Made by a program: the position numbers and the translations under genes
DNA from: Solirubrobacterales bacterium 67-14
GTDB lineage: Bacteria; Actinomycetota; Thermoleophilia; Solirubrobacterales; 70-9
Length of the DNA: 64,000 nucleotides
Assembly: GCA_001897355.1 (NCBI GenBank)
Contig: MKST01000011.1
Location: 666,037-730,036, forward strand
Reading direction: 5' to 3'
Part shown: one piece after another, positions 31,311 through 39,492 of the stretch
Position numbering within the stretch: position 1 is the first letter of the stretch
How the letters are laid out: every line of letters starts with the position of its first letter
The notes under the pieces: model-generated
Seen by the model: only the letters and a program-made list of their open reading frames with translations
The model's database searches: none
Told to the model about the DNA's origin: nothing

Positions 31311-33650
31311 CTAACGGGTGTAGGTGATCTCTTGCTGCTTGTCCCGGTTGCGCTTGCTCGACGGGTAGGGGTCGAGCTCGACCGGGGCGCTGGCGATCGC
31401 CTGGGTTCGCAGGTCGGACCAGGTGAGGCCTTCGCGGAGCAGGGCCGGTACGCCGAGGGCGGCGGCGGTGGCCATTTCAACCGCTTGGAGGATGACGCCG
31501 TAGGCGAGCGCGTCGGCGGTCGAGATGCCCCAGCCTTTGTGCAGGACGAAGATCACCGCGACCTGGAACATGCCGATGTTGGACGGGGTGACCGGGACCA
31601 CGGCGGTGACGTTGACCGCGAGGAGCACCGCGGCCGAGGCGGCCAGGCCGGCCTGGCTGTCCAGCCCGAGGGCGAACATGAGCGCCCAGCAGGAAAGCAT
31701 CTGGATCACCCAGGCGAAGAGCTGCAGGGCGACCGCGGGGACGCCGTTGCGCGGGTGCTTGAACACGGTCAGGCCACGGCGGACCTGGAGCATCACCGAG
31801 TGGATCGCGGCGCCGACCCGGGCCAGGCGGCCCTCGCCACTCTGGCTGCCGAGAATGGTCGGGGCGGCGACCACCGCGAGCAGCAGCACCGCCGGGATCA
31901 AGCTGAACAGGAGGATCTGTTTGGTGCCGCCGTGGAAGACGTTGTCCATCGAGGTGAGGACGAAGGCGCCGAGCAGCAGAATCGCGAGGATGTTCAGCAT
32001 CGTCTGGGAGACGATCGTGCCGATCACCACCGGCAACGTGTCCTTGGCCCGGCCGGTGTGGCGGGCCAGGCTGATCGCCCTGGCGGGCTCGCCGAGACGG
32101 GCCGGCAAGGTCGCAGACATCAGCACGCCGATCATCGTCGCAGAGGCGAAGTCACGACGCTTGAGACCGGAATGGGGCATCGCCGATCGGGCGATGAAGA
32201 ACCAGGACCAGGCGCGGACGAAAAGCGAAGATGCCATCAGGGCGAGGGCGAAGAGCACCCAGGAGAGGTCGGAGCGGACCACCGTGTCGGCAACCTGGTC
32301 GACGCCGATCTTCTTGGCCGCGATCGCGGTCAGGCCGAGCCCGAACAGCGCCATCAGGCCGAGGCCGGCCTTGCGGACCCAGGACCGCCGTGGGCCGGTG
32401 CCATCGGCCGGGGCCGGATCGAGCGAGGGCAGCTTGACCGCCGGCGCCCAGGGCAGCCCGTCCGAAGGCGCGACGCCGAGCCGGCGGCGCATCCGATCGC
32501 TCGCGGCCTCCGGTTCGGGCACTTCGATCGCCCGTTCGTAGACGTCCATGACCTGGTCGGCGACGGTGCCCCAGGCGTAGCGCTGGGCGCTTTCGCGGGC
32601 GGCCGCACCCATGCGGGTGAGGCGATCGGGCTCGTGGTGGACCCGCTGCAACTCCTCGGCCAGCGCCTGAGGGTCGGCCGGCGGGACCAGGACCCCGTCG
32701 TGGTAGTTGGTCACCACGTCGTTGTAGCCGGCGATGTTGGAAGCGATCACCGGCGTGCCGGTGGCGAAGGCCTCGGTCAGGATCATGCCGAAGGATTCAC
32801 CCGAGAGCGAGGGCGCGACCAGGACGTCCGCCTCATGGAGTTGCCGCCAGAGCTCGTCGTTCGAGACCCGGCCATGCAGGTCGAGGTGGTCGATCAGCTC
32901 CGGGTGGGCGAGGATCCGCTTGACGTCTTCTGGGTCGGAGCCGACCACCGAGAGCCGGGCCGGCACGTGGTCGATCAGGGCGGAGAAGGCCCGCAGCAGG
33001 ACCGGCAGTCCCTTGCGCTCCTCGGGCCGGCCTACGAACAGCGCGCGCAGGTGCTCGGTCTCCGGCTTCGGGCCGGTCGGCGCGGCGTCGATGTCGACCC
33101 CGTTCGGAACGATCGTGTAGTTGCCGCCGAACCAGCGACGACCGGTCCAGGCGGCGGCCTGGGAGACGGCGATCCGGCCCGAAAGCTTGTTCAGAGTGCG
33201 CCGGGCACCGACCGCGTTGGCGAGGAAGTTGGGCAGCGGCTTGGTCGAGTAGGCGTGGAAGGTGCCGACCACCGGAACGTCGGAGGAAAGGCAGGTGTCC
33301 CAGCCGTTGGCCGGCGTGATCGGCTCGTGGAGGTGGACCACGTCGAAATCGCCCTCTTCGATCGCCCGGCGGGTCTCGACGATCCCCGAGGGGAAGAGCG
33401 GGATGTTCGAAACCGCCCCGTTCGCGTTGACGCCGAAGGTGCGTCCGACCGGGACCAGGTAGTCGGGGATCTCGCGTTCCTGCGCGTCGGCACGGTGAAG
33501 CACCTTCGAGAGGCGATCAGGTGGATCGAACGGCGCGATCACACGGACGTAGTGGCCTCGGGAGATGTACTCCTCGGCGAGCGACTGGACGTGCCGGTTT
33601 ACGCCGCCCTGGTAAGTCCACGAATACGGTGTGACGAGGGCGATTCGCAC
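31311..33650 (-). CDS. Fusion of GT4 glycosyltransferase and LPG-synthase-type flippase domain
   Basis: A 779-residue two-domain protein. Residues 1-375 form a GT-B glycosyltransferase of family 4, close to PimA-like mannosyltransferases: TPYSWTYQGGVNRHV, VHLHEP, FVGRPEERKGL and the E-x7-E motif in GESFGMILTEAFATGTPVI. After a Pro-rich linker (about 385-430), residues 435-760 contain about eight membrane helices matching the lysylphosphatidylglycerol-synthase TM/flippase-like family (UPF0104; FIARSAMPHSGLKRRDFASATMIGVLMSATLPARLGE). The fusion suggests synthesis of a glycolipid and its transfer across the membrane by one polypeptide. Cotranscribed with the membrane protein upstream (42-bp gap). 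Confidence 0.88.
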   Translation of the reverse strand: MRIALVTPYSWTYQGGVNRHVQSLAEEYISRGHYVRVIAPFDPPDRLSKVLHRADAQEREIPDYLVPVGRTFGVNANGAVSNIPLFPSGIVETRRAIEEGDFDVVHLHEPITPANGWDTCLSSDVPVVGTFHAYSTKPLPNFLANAVGARRTLNKLSGRIAVSQAAAWTGRRWFGGNYTIVPNGVDIDAAPTGPKPETEHLRALFVGRPEERKGLPVLLRAFSALIDHVPARLSVVGSDPEDVKRILAHPELIDHLDLHGRVSNDELWRQLHEADVLVAPSLSGESFGMILTEAFATGTPVIASNIAGYNDVVTNYHDGVLVPPADPQALAEELQRVHHEPDRLTRMGAAARESAQRYAWGTVADQVMDVYERAIEVPEPEAASDRMRRRLGVAPSDGLPWAPAVKLPSLDPAPADGTGPRRSWVRKAGLGLMALFGLGLTAIAAKKIGVDQVADTVVRSDLSWVLFALALMASSLFVRAWSWFFIARSAMPHSGLKRRDFASATMIGVLMSATLPARLGEPARAISLARHTGRAKDTLPVVIGTIVSQTMLNILAILLLGAFVLTSMDNVFHGGTKQILLFSLIPAVLLLAVVAAPTILGSQSGEGRLARVGAAIHSVMLQVRRGLTVFKHPRNGVPAVALQLFAWVIQMLSCWALMFALGLDSQAGLAASAAVLLAVNVTAVVPVTPSNIGMFQVAVIFVLHKGWGISTADALAYGVILQAVEMATAAALGVPALLREGLTWSDLRTQAIASAPVELDPYPSSKRNRDKQQEITYTR

Positions 33651-33692
33651 AAGAGAACAGGATAAAGCAGGAGACGGTCCTCCGAGGGTCGG

Positions 33693-35645
33693 TTAACCCG
33701 ACCTGTGGCCGGATTTTGCGGTTGTCCAGGCGAATCCCAGTACCAGCGCCAGATATAGCGTCCCAACTTGGATGAAAAGTGCCCCTGAGTCATTGGTCAG
33801 GGCACCGACCAGCGAGCCGGCCGCGGCTGCGACGACCGCGGCCTTGACCATCGGCAGGCCTTCCAGCCAGGCGAGGACCACGCTTCGTTTCCAGACTCCG
33901 GCGGCGATCGCGGCCAGGGCGACGACGGTCACCGGGATGCGCGAGACCCGGGTGAAGCTCTCCCGGGTCGCGTCGAGCCGATGGCCGATCACCTCGAAGA
34001 ACGAGCCACCGCTGCCACCGACGATCGAGCGCACGAAATGGGTTTCGGAGCCGGAGACGATGTCCGCCAGACCGACCAGGAGCAGGGCCGCGAGGGCGGC
34101 GGCGAGGCCGGCCCAGGCCAACTTCGGACGGCCGCCCGCGAAGGCCGCCCCGACCACCGCCGCGACCGGGAAGACGATCGCCGCCCCGACGTCGGCCCCG
34201 AAGCGGCCGGCCGCGAAGACCACGGTGGCGAGCAGGCCGGCCACCAGGAAGCAGGCCGCGGCCCGACGCCCCTTGACCCCGGCCCAGGTGAGGGCGGCGC
34301 CGGTGCCGACCGAGGTGAGGATCATCAAGGTCGATTCGAGCTCGTTGCCGATCCCGTAGAACCGCGCGCCGAGACCCGGGTTGGGCCCGATCACCGCCCG
34401 CGGCGTGAGCGCCGAACCGGCCAGCATGTCGACCCCGTAGGGGATCACGGTCAGGCCGCAGGCCAGAGCGAGCGACAGCCAGCCGGGCGCGATCCGCATC
34501 AGCAGCGCTGCGATCGCGACCGGAAGCAGGGTCGCGATCGCCCGCTCGACGGTGAGCGAAGGCTCCATTGCCGCGGTCAGCAGCAGCACGGCGGGCAGCA
34601 GCACGGTCGAGAGGCAGAGCAGGCGCAGGGCCGGCCGCGCGTAAAGTCCCCGGCTGCCGAAGGAAACCAGCGCCGCGAGGGCGATCCAGAGCAGCAACGG
34701 GATCGCCAGGGCCGCGCCGCGCCGCTTCCCGACCTGTTGATAGCGGTTCTCGAGGTCGGCCAGCTTGTCGACCTCGAGTTTGCCGCCGGACTCGATCGGC
34801 AGGCCGGTCATCGCCTTCGGCGCCTTGATGTCGAAGTGGTCGAGGATGGTCGGCGCGAGGTCGGTCGAGAGGACGTAGCCGTCGGTCCGGGTGCTGGGCG
34901 ACTCGAGCGTTCCTTTCATGTCTGGCCCGGCGATCGCGATCGAAAGCTGGTCGCCGGATGCGGCCGGCGGCCGCTCGATGAAGATCTGGAGGTCACCGGC
35001 GCGGCGGTCCTGCGATGCCTCGATCGCCGAGGCCAGGGTCATCGAAAGGACGGTGACCGGGTCGGGACAGCCGGGGATCGCGGCATCTGCACCCGGGGTG
35101 TCCGGGTCGATCCTCGAATCCGGGCCGCCGCAAGCCTCCGGCGCGCGGGCGATCACGCCGTCGCGCCGTGCCACTGCCAGCGCAGCCGCCCCGGCCGACT
35201 CGGTGGCGCTCGCGACGAGGTCGTTGCGGGCCAGCACGGAAGCCAGCAGACCCGGGACCACCGTGCTTTCCGCGGTCTTGGAACGTTTTACGGCTCTTTC
35301 CCATCCCTGAGCCGAATCTCCGCCTGGATACACTCGGTCTAACGGCGTGTCATACGCCGAGTCAAACGCCCTTGCGCCTTGGGATACATCGAGCCAGGTC
35401 TGCTGGGCGGAAACGTCACCCAAGCCGGGATTCATGAGCCCGATCGCGGCATTTTCAAGGCCGGTGAGATCCCTCGGTGAGGTACCCGGGGGCAGGACGA
35501 TGATCGTGACCTGGCCGTGGTGGCCGGTCGCGGCTTCCTTCACCTGCAGGTCGTCAGCCCGGGCCGGCGCGGCCACGACAAGGGCCGCGAGCAGCAGGGC
35601 CATGGCAGACGCAACTCTCCTCCCCAGTATCTTCAGGTCTGGCAT
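33693..35645 (-). CDS. Large polytopic membrane protein with extracytoplasmic N-terminal domain
   Basis: A 650-residue protein with a signal sequence (MALLLAALVVAAPARA), an extracytoplasmic region of about 270 residues and about ten C-terminal membrane helices. The N-terminal region contains GYVLSTDLAPTILDHFDIKAPKAMTGLPI, which resembles the C-terminal part of alkaline-phosphatase/sulfatase-fold proteins. I see no metal-site motif at its start, so it may be a non-catalytic relative. The membrane part has conserved-looking GARFYGIGNELES and TNDSGA segments. Function unknown; its position just upstream of the glycosyltransferase-flippase suggests a role in envelope glycolipid assembly. The ATG at 35645 overlaps the divergent hydrolase start. 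Confidence 0.75.
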   Translation of the reverse strand: MPDLKILGRRVASAMALLLAALVVAAPARADDLQVKEAATGHHGQVTIIVLPPGTSPRDLTGLENAAIGLMNPGLGDVSAQQTWLDVSQGARAFDSAYDTPLDRVYPGGDSAQGWERAVKRSKTAESTVVPGLLASVLARNDLVASATESAGAAALAVARRDGVIARAPEACGGPDSRIDPDTPGADAAIPGCPDPVTVLSMTLASAIEASQDRRAGDLQIFIERPPAASGDQLSIAIAGPDMKGTLESPSTRTDGYVLSTDLAPTILDHFDIKAPKAMTGLPIESGGKLEVDKLADLENRYQQVGKRRGAALAIPLLLWIALAALVSFGSRGLYARPALRLLCLSTVLLPAVLLLTAAMEPSLTVERAIATLLPVAIAALLMRIAPGWLSLALACGLTVIPYGVDMLAGSALTPRAVIGPNPGLGARFYGIGNELESTLMILTSVGTGAALTWAGVKGRRAAACFLVAGLLATVVFAAGRFGADVGAAIVFPVAAVVGAAFAGGRPKLAWAGLAAALAALLLVGLADIVSGSETHFVRSIVGGSGGSFFEVIGHRLDATRESFTRVSRIPVTVVALAAIAAGVWKRSVVLAWLEGLPMVKAAVVAAAAGSLVGALTNDSGALFIQVGTLYLALVLGFAWTTAKSGHRSG

Positions 35646-36564
35646 GACATCCGAAACGATAGGCCGTTCGGTCCCCGCCATCCCCGAAGTCGAGTTCGCG
35701 AAGGTCGGCGAAGTCGAAATCGCCTACGACGTGCACGGCGATCCGGACGACCCCGTACTGCTGGTCATTCCGGGCCTCGGCACCCAGATGGTCTATTGGG
35801 ATCTCCCCCTGATCGAACTGCTCACCGACCGTGGCTTCCGCGTGGTGCGGATCGACAACCGCGACAACGGCGCCTCGACCGTACTCCGCCACAAAGGCAA
35901 GCCGGCCCTGCCCGCGATGATGCTCGGCATCCCGCGCGGCCTGGCCTACACGCTCGGCGACATGGCGGCGGACGCGGCGGGCGTGCTCGACCAGCTCGGA
36001 GTCGAGGGAGCCCATGTGCTCGGCTACTCGATGGGCGGCATGATCGCCCAGACCATGGCGATCGACCATCCGGACCGGGTGCTTTCCCTGACTTCGATGA
36101 TGTCCCGCACCGGCGCCCGGACCGACGCCTTCCCCGGGGTAAAGGAACTGGCCGCCCTGATGCGGACCAGACCGACCGACAGCCTCGATAGCTACCTGGC
36201 GGGGATGGACGCCCTGGGGGCCGTGATCGGCTCGCCGGACTTCCCCAGCGACAAGGCCAGGCTTCGCGAGATCGCCACCATCGCCTGGCATCGCGGCATC
36301 CACCTCGACGGCACCGCCCGCCAGCTCCACGCGATCAACTGCCAGCCGAAGCGGGACCAGGCCCTCTCCCGGCTGGAGATCCCGGCCGTGGTCCTGCACG
36401 GCGCGGCCGACCGCCTCGTCTTCCCTCGCGGCGGCCGGGCAACCGCCCGCGCCATCCCCGATGCGGAGTTGAGGATCTACGAAGGCATGGGCCACGACAT
36501 CCCCGAACAGCTCTGGCCCCAGTTCGTCGACGAGATCGACCGCGTCGCGCAGCGGGCTTCCTAG
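35644..36564 (+). CDS. Alpha/beta hydrolase, RdmC/methylesterase-like
   Basis: A 306-residue alpha/beta hydrolase: oxyanion VIPGLGTQM, the IDNRDNGAST segment typical of aclacinomycin-methylesterase-like hydrolases, nucleophile elbow GYSMGG (about residue 128), acid in LHGAADRLVF and His in GMGHDIPEQ. ATG 35644 overlaps the divergent membrane-protein start in a CATG. No ribosome site precedes it, consistent with a leaderless transcript. Substrate unknown. Confidence 0.88.
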   Translation: MTSETIGRSVPAIPEVEFAKVGEVEIAYDVHGDPDDPVLLVIPGLGTQMVYWDLPLIELLTDRGFRVVRIDNRDNGASTVLRHKGKPALPAMMLGIPRGLAYTLGDMAADAAGVLDQLGVEGAHVLGYSMGGMIAQTMAIDHPDRVLSLTSMMSRTGARTDAFPGVKELAALMRTRPTDSLDSYLAGMDALGAVIGSPDFPSDKARLREIATIAWHRGIHLDGTARQLHAINCQPKRDQALSRLEIPAVVLHGAADRLVFPRGGRATARAIPDAELRIYEGMGHDIPEQLWPQFVDEIDRVAQRAS

Positions 36565-36607
36565 TTCCGACAGTCGCGGTCGGCATTCACCTATCCTTGG
36601 TGGCCGC

Positions 36608-38038
36608 ATGAGTAACCCAGGAACCCCCGAAAATCCGCTTCGCGTAGCGATCATCGGCGCCGGCCCCTCCGGCTTCTATGCCGCCGACCAGATCATCAAG
36701 GACCCGGACACCCAGGCGCAGGTGGACCTCTTCGACCGCCTCCCCACCCCCTACGGCCTGGTCCGCGGCGGCGTCGCCCCGGACCACCCCAAGATCAAGT
36801 CGGTGACCCGGGTCTACGAACGGACCGCCGCCAAGGAAGGGTTCCGCTTCTTCGGTAACGTCGAAGTCGGTCGTGACCTGAACGTCGAGGACTTCGAGAA
36901 GCACTACCACGCGATCATCTACACCTTCGGGGCCGAGGCCGACCGCGAGCTCGGCATCCCGGGCGAGGATCTGCCCGGCAGCTTCGCCGCCACCGCCTTC
37001 GTCGGCTGGTACAACGCCCACCCCGACTACGCCGACCGGGATTTCAAGCTGGACGAAGCGAAGCGGGCCGTGGTGATCGGCAACGGCAACGTCGCCTTGG
37101 ACGTCGCCCGCATGCTGGCCCTCGACGACGCCGAACTGCGCAAGACCGACATCGCCGACCACGCGATCGACCTGCTCGACGCTTCGACGATCGAGGAGAT
37201 CGTGGTGCTGGGCCGGCGCGGCCCGGCCCAGGCCGCCTACACGAACCCCGAGGTCAAGGAACTCGGGGAGCTGGAGGAAGCGGACGTGATCGTCGACCCG
37301 GCCGAGGTCGAGCTCGACCCGGCCAGCCAGGCCTGGATCGACTCGGACGAGGCCGACAAGACCGCCAGGGTCAACGTCGAGATCGTCAAGGAGTACGCCT
37401 CACGCCAGCCCTCCGGCAAGCCAAAGCGGATCGTCCTGCGCTTCCTCTCCTCACCGATCGAGATCAACGGTGGCGACCGGGTCCAGTCGATCGTGATCGG
37501 CCGCAACGAACTGGTCGAGGCGGATGGCAGCCTGAAGGCGAAAGACACCGGCGAGCGCGAGGAGCTCGAATGCGACCTGGTCCTGCGCTCGGTCGGCTAC
37601 ACGGGCGTGCCGCTGCGTGGGGTGCCCTTCGACGAGCGCCGGGGCACCATCCTCAACCAGAACGGCCGGGTGCTGGAAAGCCACGGTGGCGAGCATCGCA
37701 CCGGCCACTACACGGCGGGCTGGATCAAGCGCGGCCCCTCCGGCGTGATCGGCACCAACAAGAAATGTGCGACCGAGACGGTCGCGAACCTGTTCGAGGA
37801 CGTAGCGGCCGGCAAGCTGCTCGACCCGGAGAACCCCGGCCCGAACGCGATCGAAGCGCTGCTGGCCGAGCGCGGCGCCAACTACGTGAGCTTCAGCGGC
37901 TGGGAGAAGATCGACGCGGCCGAGGTCGGCAAGGGCGAACCCCACGGCCGGCCCCGGGTCAAGTTCGTGCGAATTGAAGAGATGCTCGAAACCGCGGCCG
38001 AGCAGGCCGAGGCGGGCACGACGACGGGAGGCGAATGA
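36608..38038 (+). CDS. fprA: Ferredoxin-NADP reductase, adrenodoxin reductase/FprA type
   Basis: Transfers electrons between NADPH and a ferredoxin. The 476-residue flavoprotein has the FAD motif VAIIGAGPSGFYAADQI (residue 13), the family segment LFDRLPTPYGLVRGGVAPDHPKIKSV (about 45), the NADPH motif VVIGNGNVALDVARML (about 157) and the GTNKKCATETV segment near residue 380. It is translationally coupled to bolA by an ATGA overlap, linking it to iron-sulfur or redox maintenance. Confidence 0.94.
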   Translation: MSNPGTPENPLRVAIIGAGPSGFYAADQIIKDPDTQAQVDLFDRLPTPYGLVRGGVAPDHPKIKSVTRVYERTAAKEGFRFFGNVEVGRDLNVEDFEKHYHAIIYTFGAEADRELGIPGEDLPGSFAATAFVGWYNAHPDYADRDFKLDEAKRAVVIGNGNVALDVARMLALDDAELRKTDIADHAIDLLDASTIEEIVVLGRRGPAQAAYTNPEVKELGELEEADVIVDPAEVELDPASQAWIDSDEADKTARVNVEIVKEYASRQPSGKPKRIVLRFLSSPIEINGGDRVQSIVIGRNELVEADGSLKAKDTGEREELECDLVLRSVGYTGVPLRGVPFDERRGTILNQNGRVLESHGGEHRTGHYTAGWIKRGPSGVIGTNKKCATETVANLFEDVAAGKLLDPENPGPNAIEALLAERGANYVSFSGWEKIDAAEVGKGEPHGRPRVKFVRIEEMLETAAEQAEAGTTTGGE

Positions 38039-38268
38039 TGGCCGCAGACCTGGCCGAACTCAAGGGCATGATCGAGGCGGCACTGCCCGGCTCGAGTGCC
38101 GAGGTTTTCGACGAGACCGGCACCGGCGACCATCTGCGGGCCGAGGTTTCCGCGCCGCAGTTCGAAGGCCAGAGCCGGATCAACCAGCACCGGCTGGTCA
38201 AGGCCGCGGTCCGCGAGCGCTTCGACGACGGCACCATCCACGCCCTCACGATCAAGATCCTCGAGTAG
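38035..38268 (+). CDS. bolA: BolA family protein
   Basis: A 77-residue BolA/YrbA-type protein with the class pattern: short N-terminal helix LAELKGMIEAALPGSSAEVFDETGTGDHLRAEVSAPQFEG, then helix INQHRLVKAAVRERF and final strand HALTIKIL. BolA proteins bind CGFS glutaredoxins through a shared iron-sulfur cluster; the conserved His in the RLVKAAV/HALTIK region is present. Two Met codons (38035, 38038) are possible starts after a GGGAGG site. The matching glutaredoxin gene is 17 kb away at 55564. Confidence 0.92.
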   Translation: MMAADLAELKGMIEAALPGSSAEVFDETGTGDHLRAEVSAPQFEGQSRINQHRLVKAAVRERFDDGTIHALTIKILE

Positions 38269-38279
38269 GAGCCAGATCG

Positions 38280-38320
38280 AGGTAAGGAAAGTTGGCAACT
38301 ATTGCCAACTTTCCTTACCT
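38280..38320. terminator. Perfect 19-bp hairpin between bolA and hutI
   Basis: AGGTAAGGAAAGTTGGCAA (38280-38298), loop CTA, exact complement (38302-38320). It sits between convergent stops, 11 bp after bolA and 5 bp before the hutI stop, so it suits a bidirectional terminator. Its core recurs, loop inverted, at 55486-55520. Confidence 0.75.
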
Positions 38321-38325
38321 GGGTC

Positions 38326-39492
38326 TCAGCTGCAGAGCTGGCCGGCGATGAAGGTCGCGTCGACCAGCGGCACGCCTGGCCGGTAGACGAAATCGGCGTG
38401 GGAAGCGGCGTTGAGGAGGACGGCGTCGGCGCGAGCGCCGGGGGTCAGCCGCCCGATATCGGACCGGCCCAGTGCCGTCGCCCCACCGACGGTCGCCGCG
38501 CGGACCGCCTCGTCGATGGTCATGCCCATGTCCCGCACGGCGAGGGCCAGGCAGAAGCCCATGGCGGTCGTGTTGCTCGAACCCGGGTTGGTGTTGGTCG
38601 CGACCGCGACCTCGACTCCCGCGTCGATCGCCCGGCGGGCGTCGGGATACGGCTGCCTGGTCGAGAAGTCGGTCGCCGGCAGGAAGGTCGCCACGGTCGA
38701 GCCGGAAGCGAGCGCCTCCAGGTCGGCATCCTCGAGGTAGGTGCAGTGGTCGACCGAAGCGGCGCCCATCTCGACCGCCAGCTGAACCCCCGGGCCGGGG
38801 CCGAGCTGGTTGCCGTGGACGCGCAGGCCGAGACCGGCCTCGCGACCGGCCTCCAGCACCCGGCGTGACTGGTCGCGGTCGAAGGCCCCGACCTCGCAGA
38901 ACACGTCGATCCACCGGGAGTGCGGAGCGCAGGCGGCCAGCATCTCCCCGCAGACCAGGTCGACGTAATCGTCGGCCCGGCCCTCGAACTCGGACGGGAC
39001 GACATGTGCCCCGAGGAAGGTGACGTCATCGGTGAACTCGGCTGCAACTTCGAGGCAGCAAAGCTCGGAGGGGACGTCCAGCCCATAGCCGGACTTGATC
39101 TCGGTGTGGGTGATGCCGGCCCGGATCGCCTCGCGGCGGCGGCCTTCGGTCAACCCGGTCAGTTCCTCGCGAGTGGCCGCCCGGGTCGAGTCGGTGGTCA
39201 CCCTGATCCCGCCCGCCGAGTAGGGCTCGCCGGCCATCCGGGCGGCGAACTCGCGGGCGCGGTCGCCGGCGAAGACGAGGTGGGTGTGGCTGTCCACGAA
39301 GCCGGGCATGACGCAGCGGCCGCCGGCGTCGACGTGATGGTCCGCCTGGGCGCTGCCGGCTGGCCCGATCTCCGCCACGAGGCCGTCCTCGAAGGCGATC
39401 GAGGCGTTCTCGACCATGCCGAGCGGGCCGTCGCCAAGCTCCGGGTCGTTGGTCAGGAGCAGGCCGATGTTCTCGATCGCCAGGCTGCTCAC
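38326..39492 (-). CDS. hutI: Imidazolonepropionase
   Basis: Third Hut step: opens imidazolone-propionate to N-formimino-L-glutamate. The 388-residue amidohydrolase has the metal motif PGFVDSHTHLVFAGDR (about residue 61), the HutI signature TEIKSGYGLD, metal and substrate His in LGAHVVPSEF and RVHGNQL, and Asn/Asp of NTNPGSSNT. GTG 39492 is chosen because it overlaps the hutF stop by four bases (GTGA). It is the last gene of the hut run. Confidence 0.95.
   Translation of the reverse strand: MSSLAIENIGLLLTNDPELGDGPLGMVENASIAFEDGLVAEIGPAGSAQADHHVDAGGRCVMPGFVDSHTHLVFAGDRAREFAARMAGEPYSAGGIRVTTDSTRAATREELTGLTEGRRREAIRAGITHTEIKSGYGLDVPSELCCLEVAAEFTDDVTFLGAHVVPSEFEGRADDYVDLVCGEMLAACAPHSRWIDVFCEVGAFDRDQSRRVLEAGREAGLGLRVHGNQLGPGPGVQLAVEMGAASVDHCTYLEDADLEALASGSTVATFLPATDFSTRQPYPDARRAIDAGVEVAVATNTNPGSSNTTAMGFCLALAVRDMGMTIDEAVRAATVGGATALGRSDIGRLTPGARADAVLLNAASHADFVYRPGVPLVDATFIAGQLCS

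Noticed and set aside
31272..33665. Plus-strand open frame of 797 residues opposite the glycosyltransferase-flippase gene
   Set aside because: Antisense shadow; composition dominated by Arg/Gly/Asp/Val and no recognisable domain.
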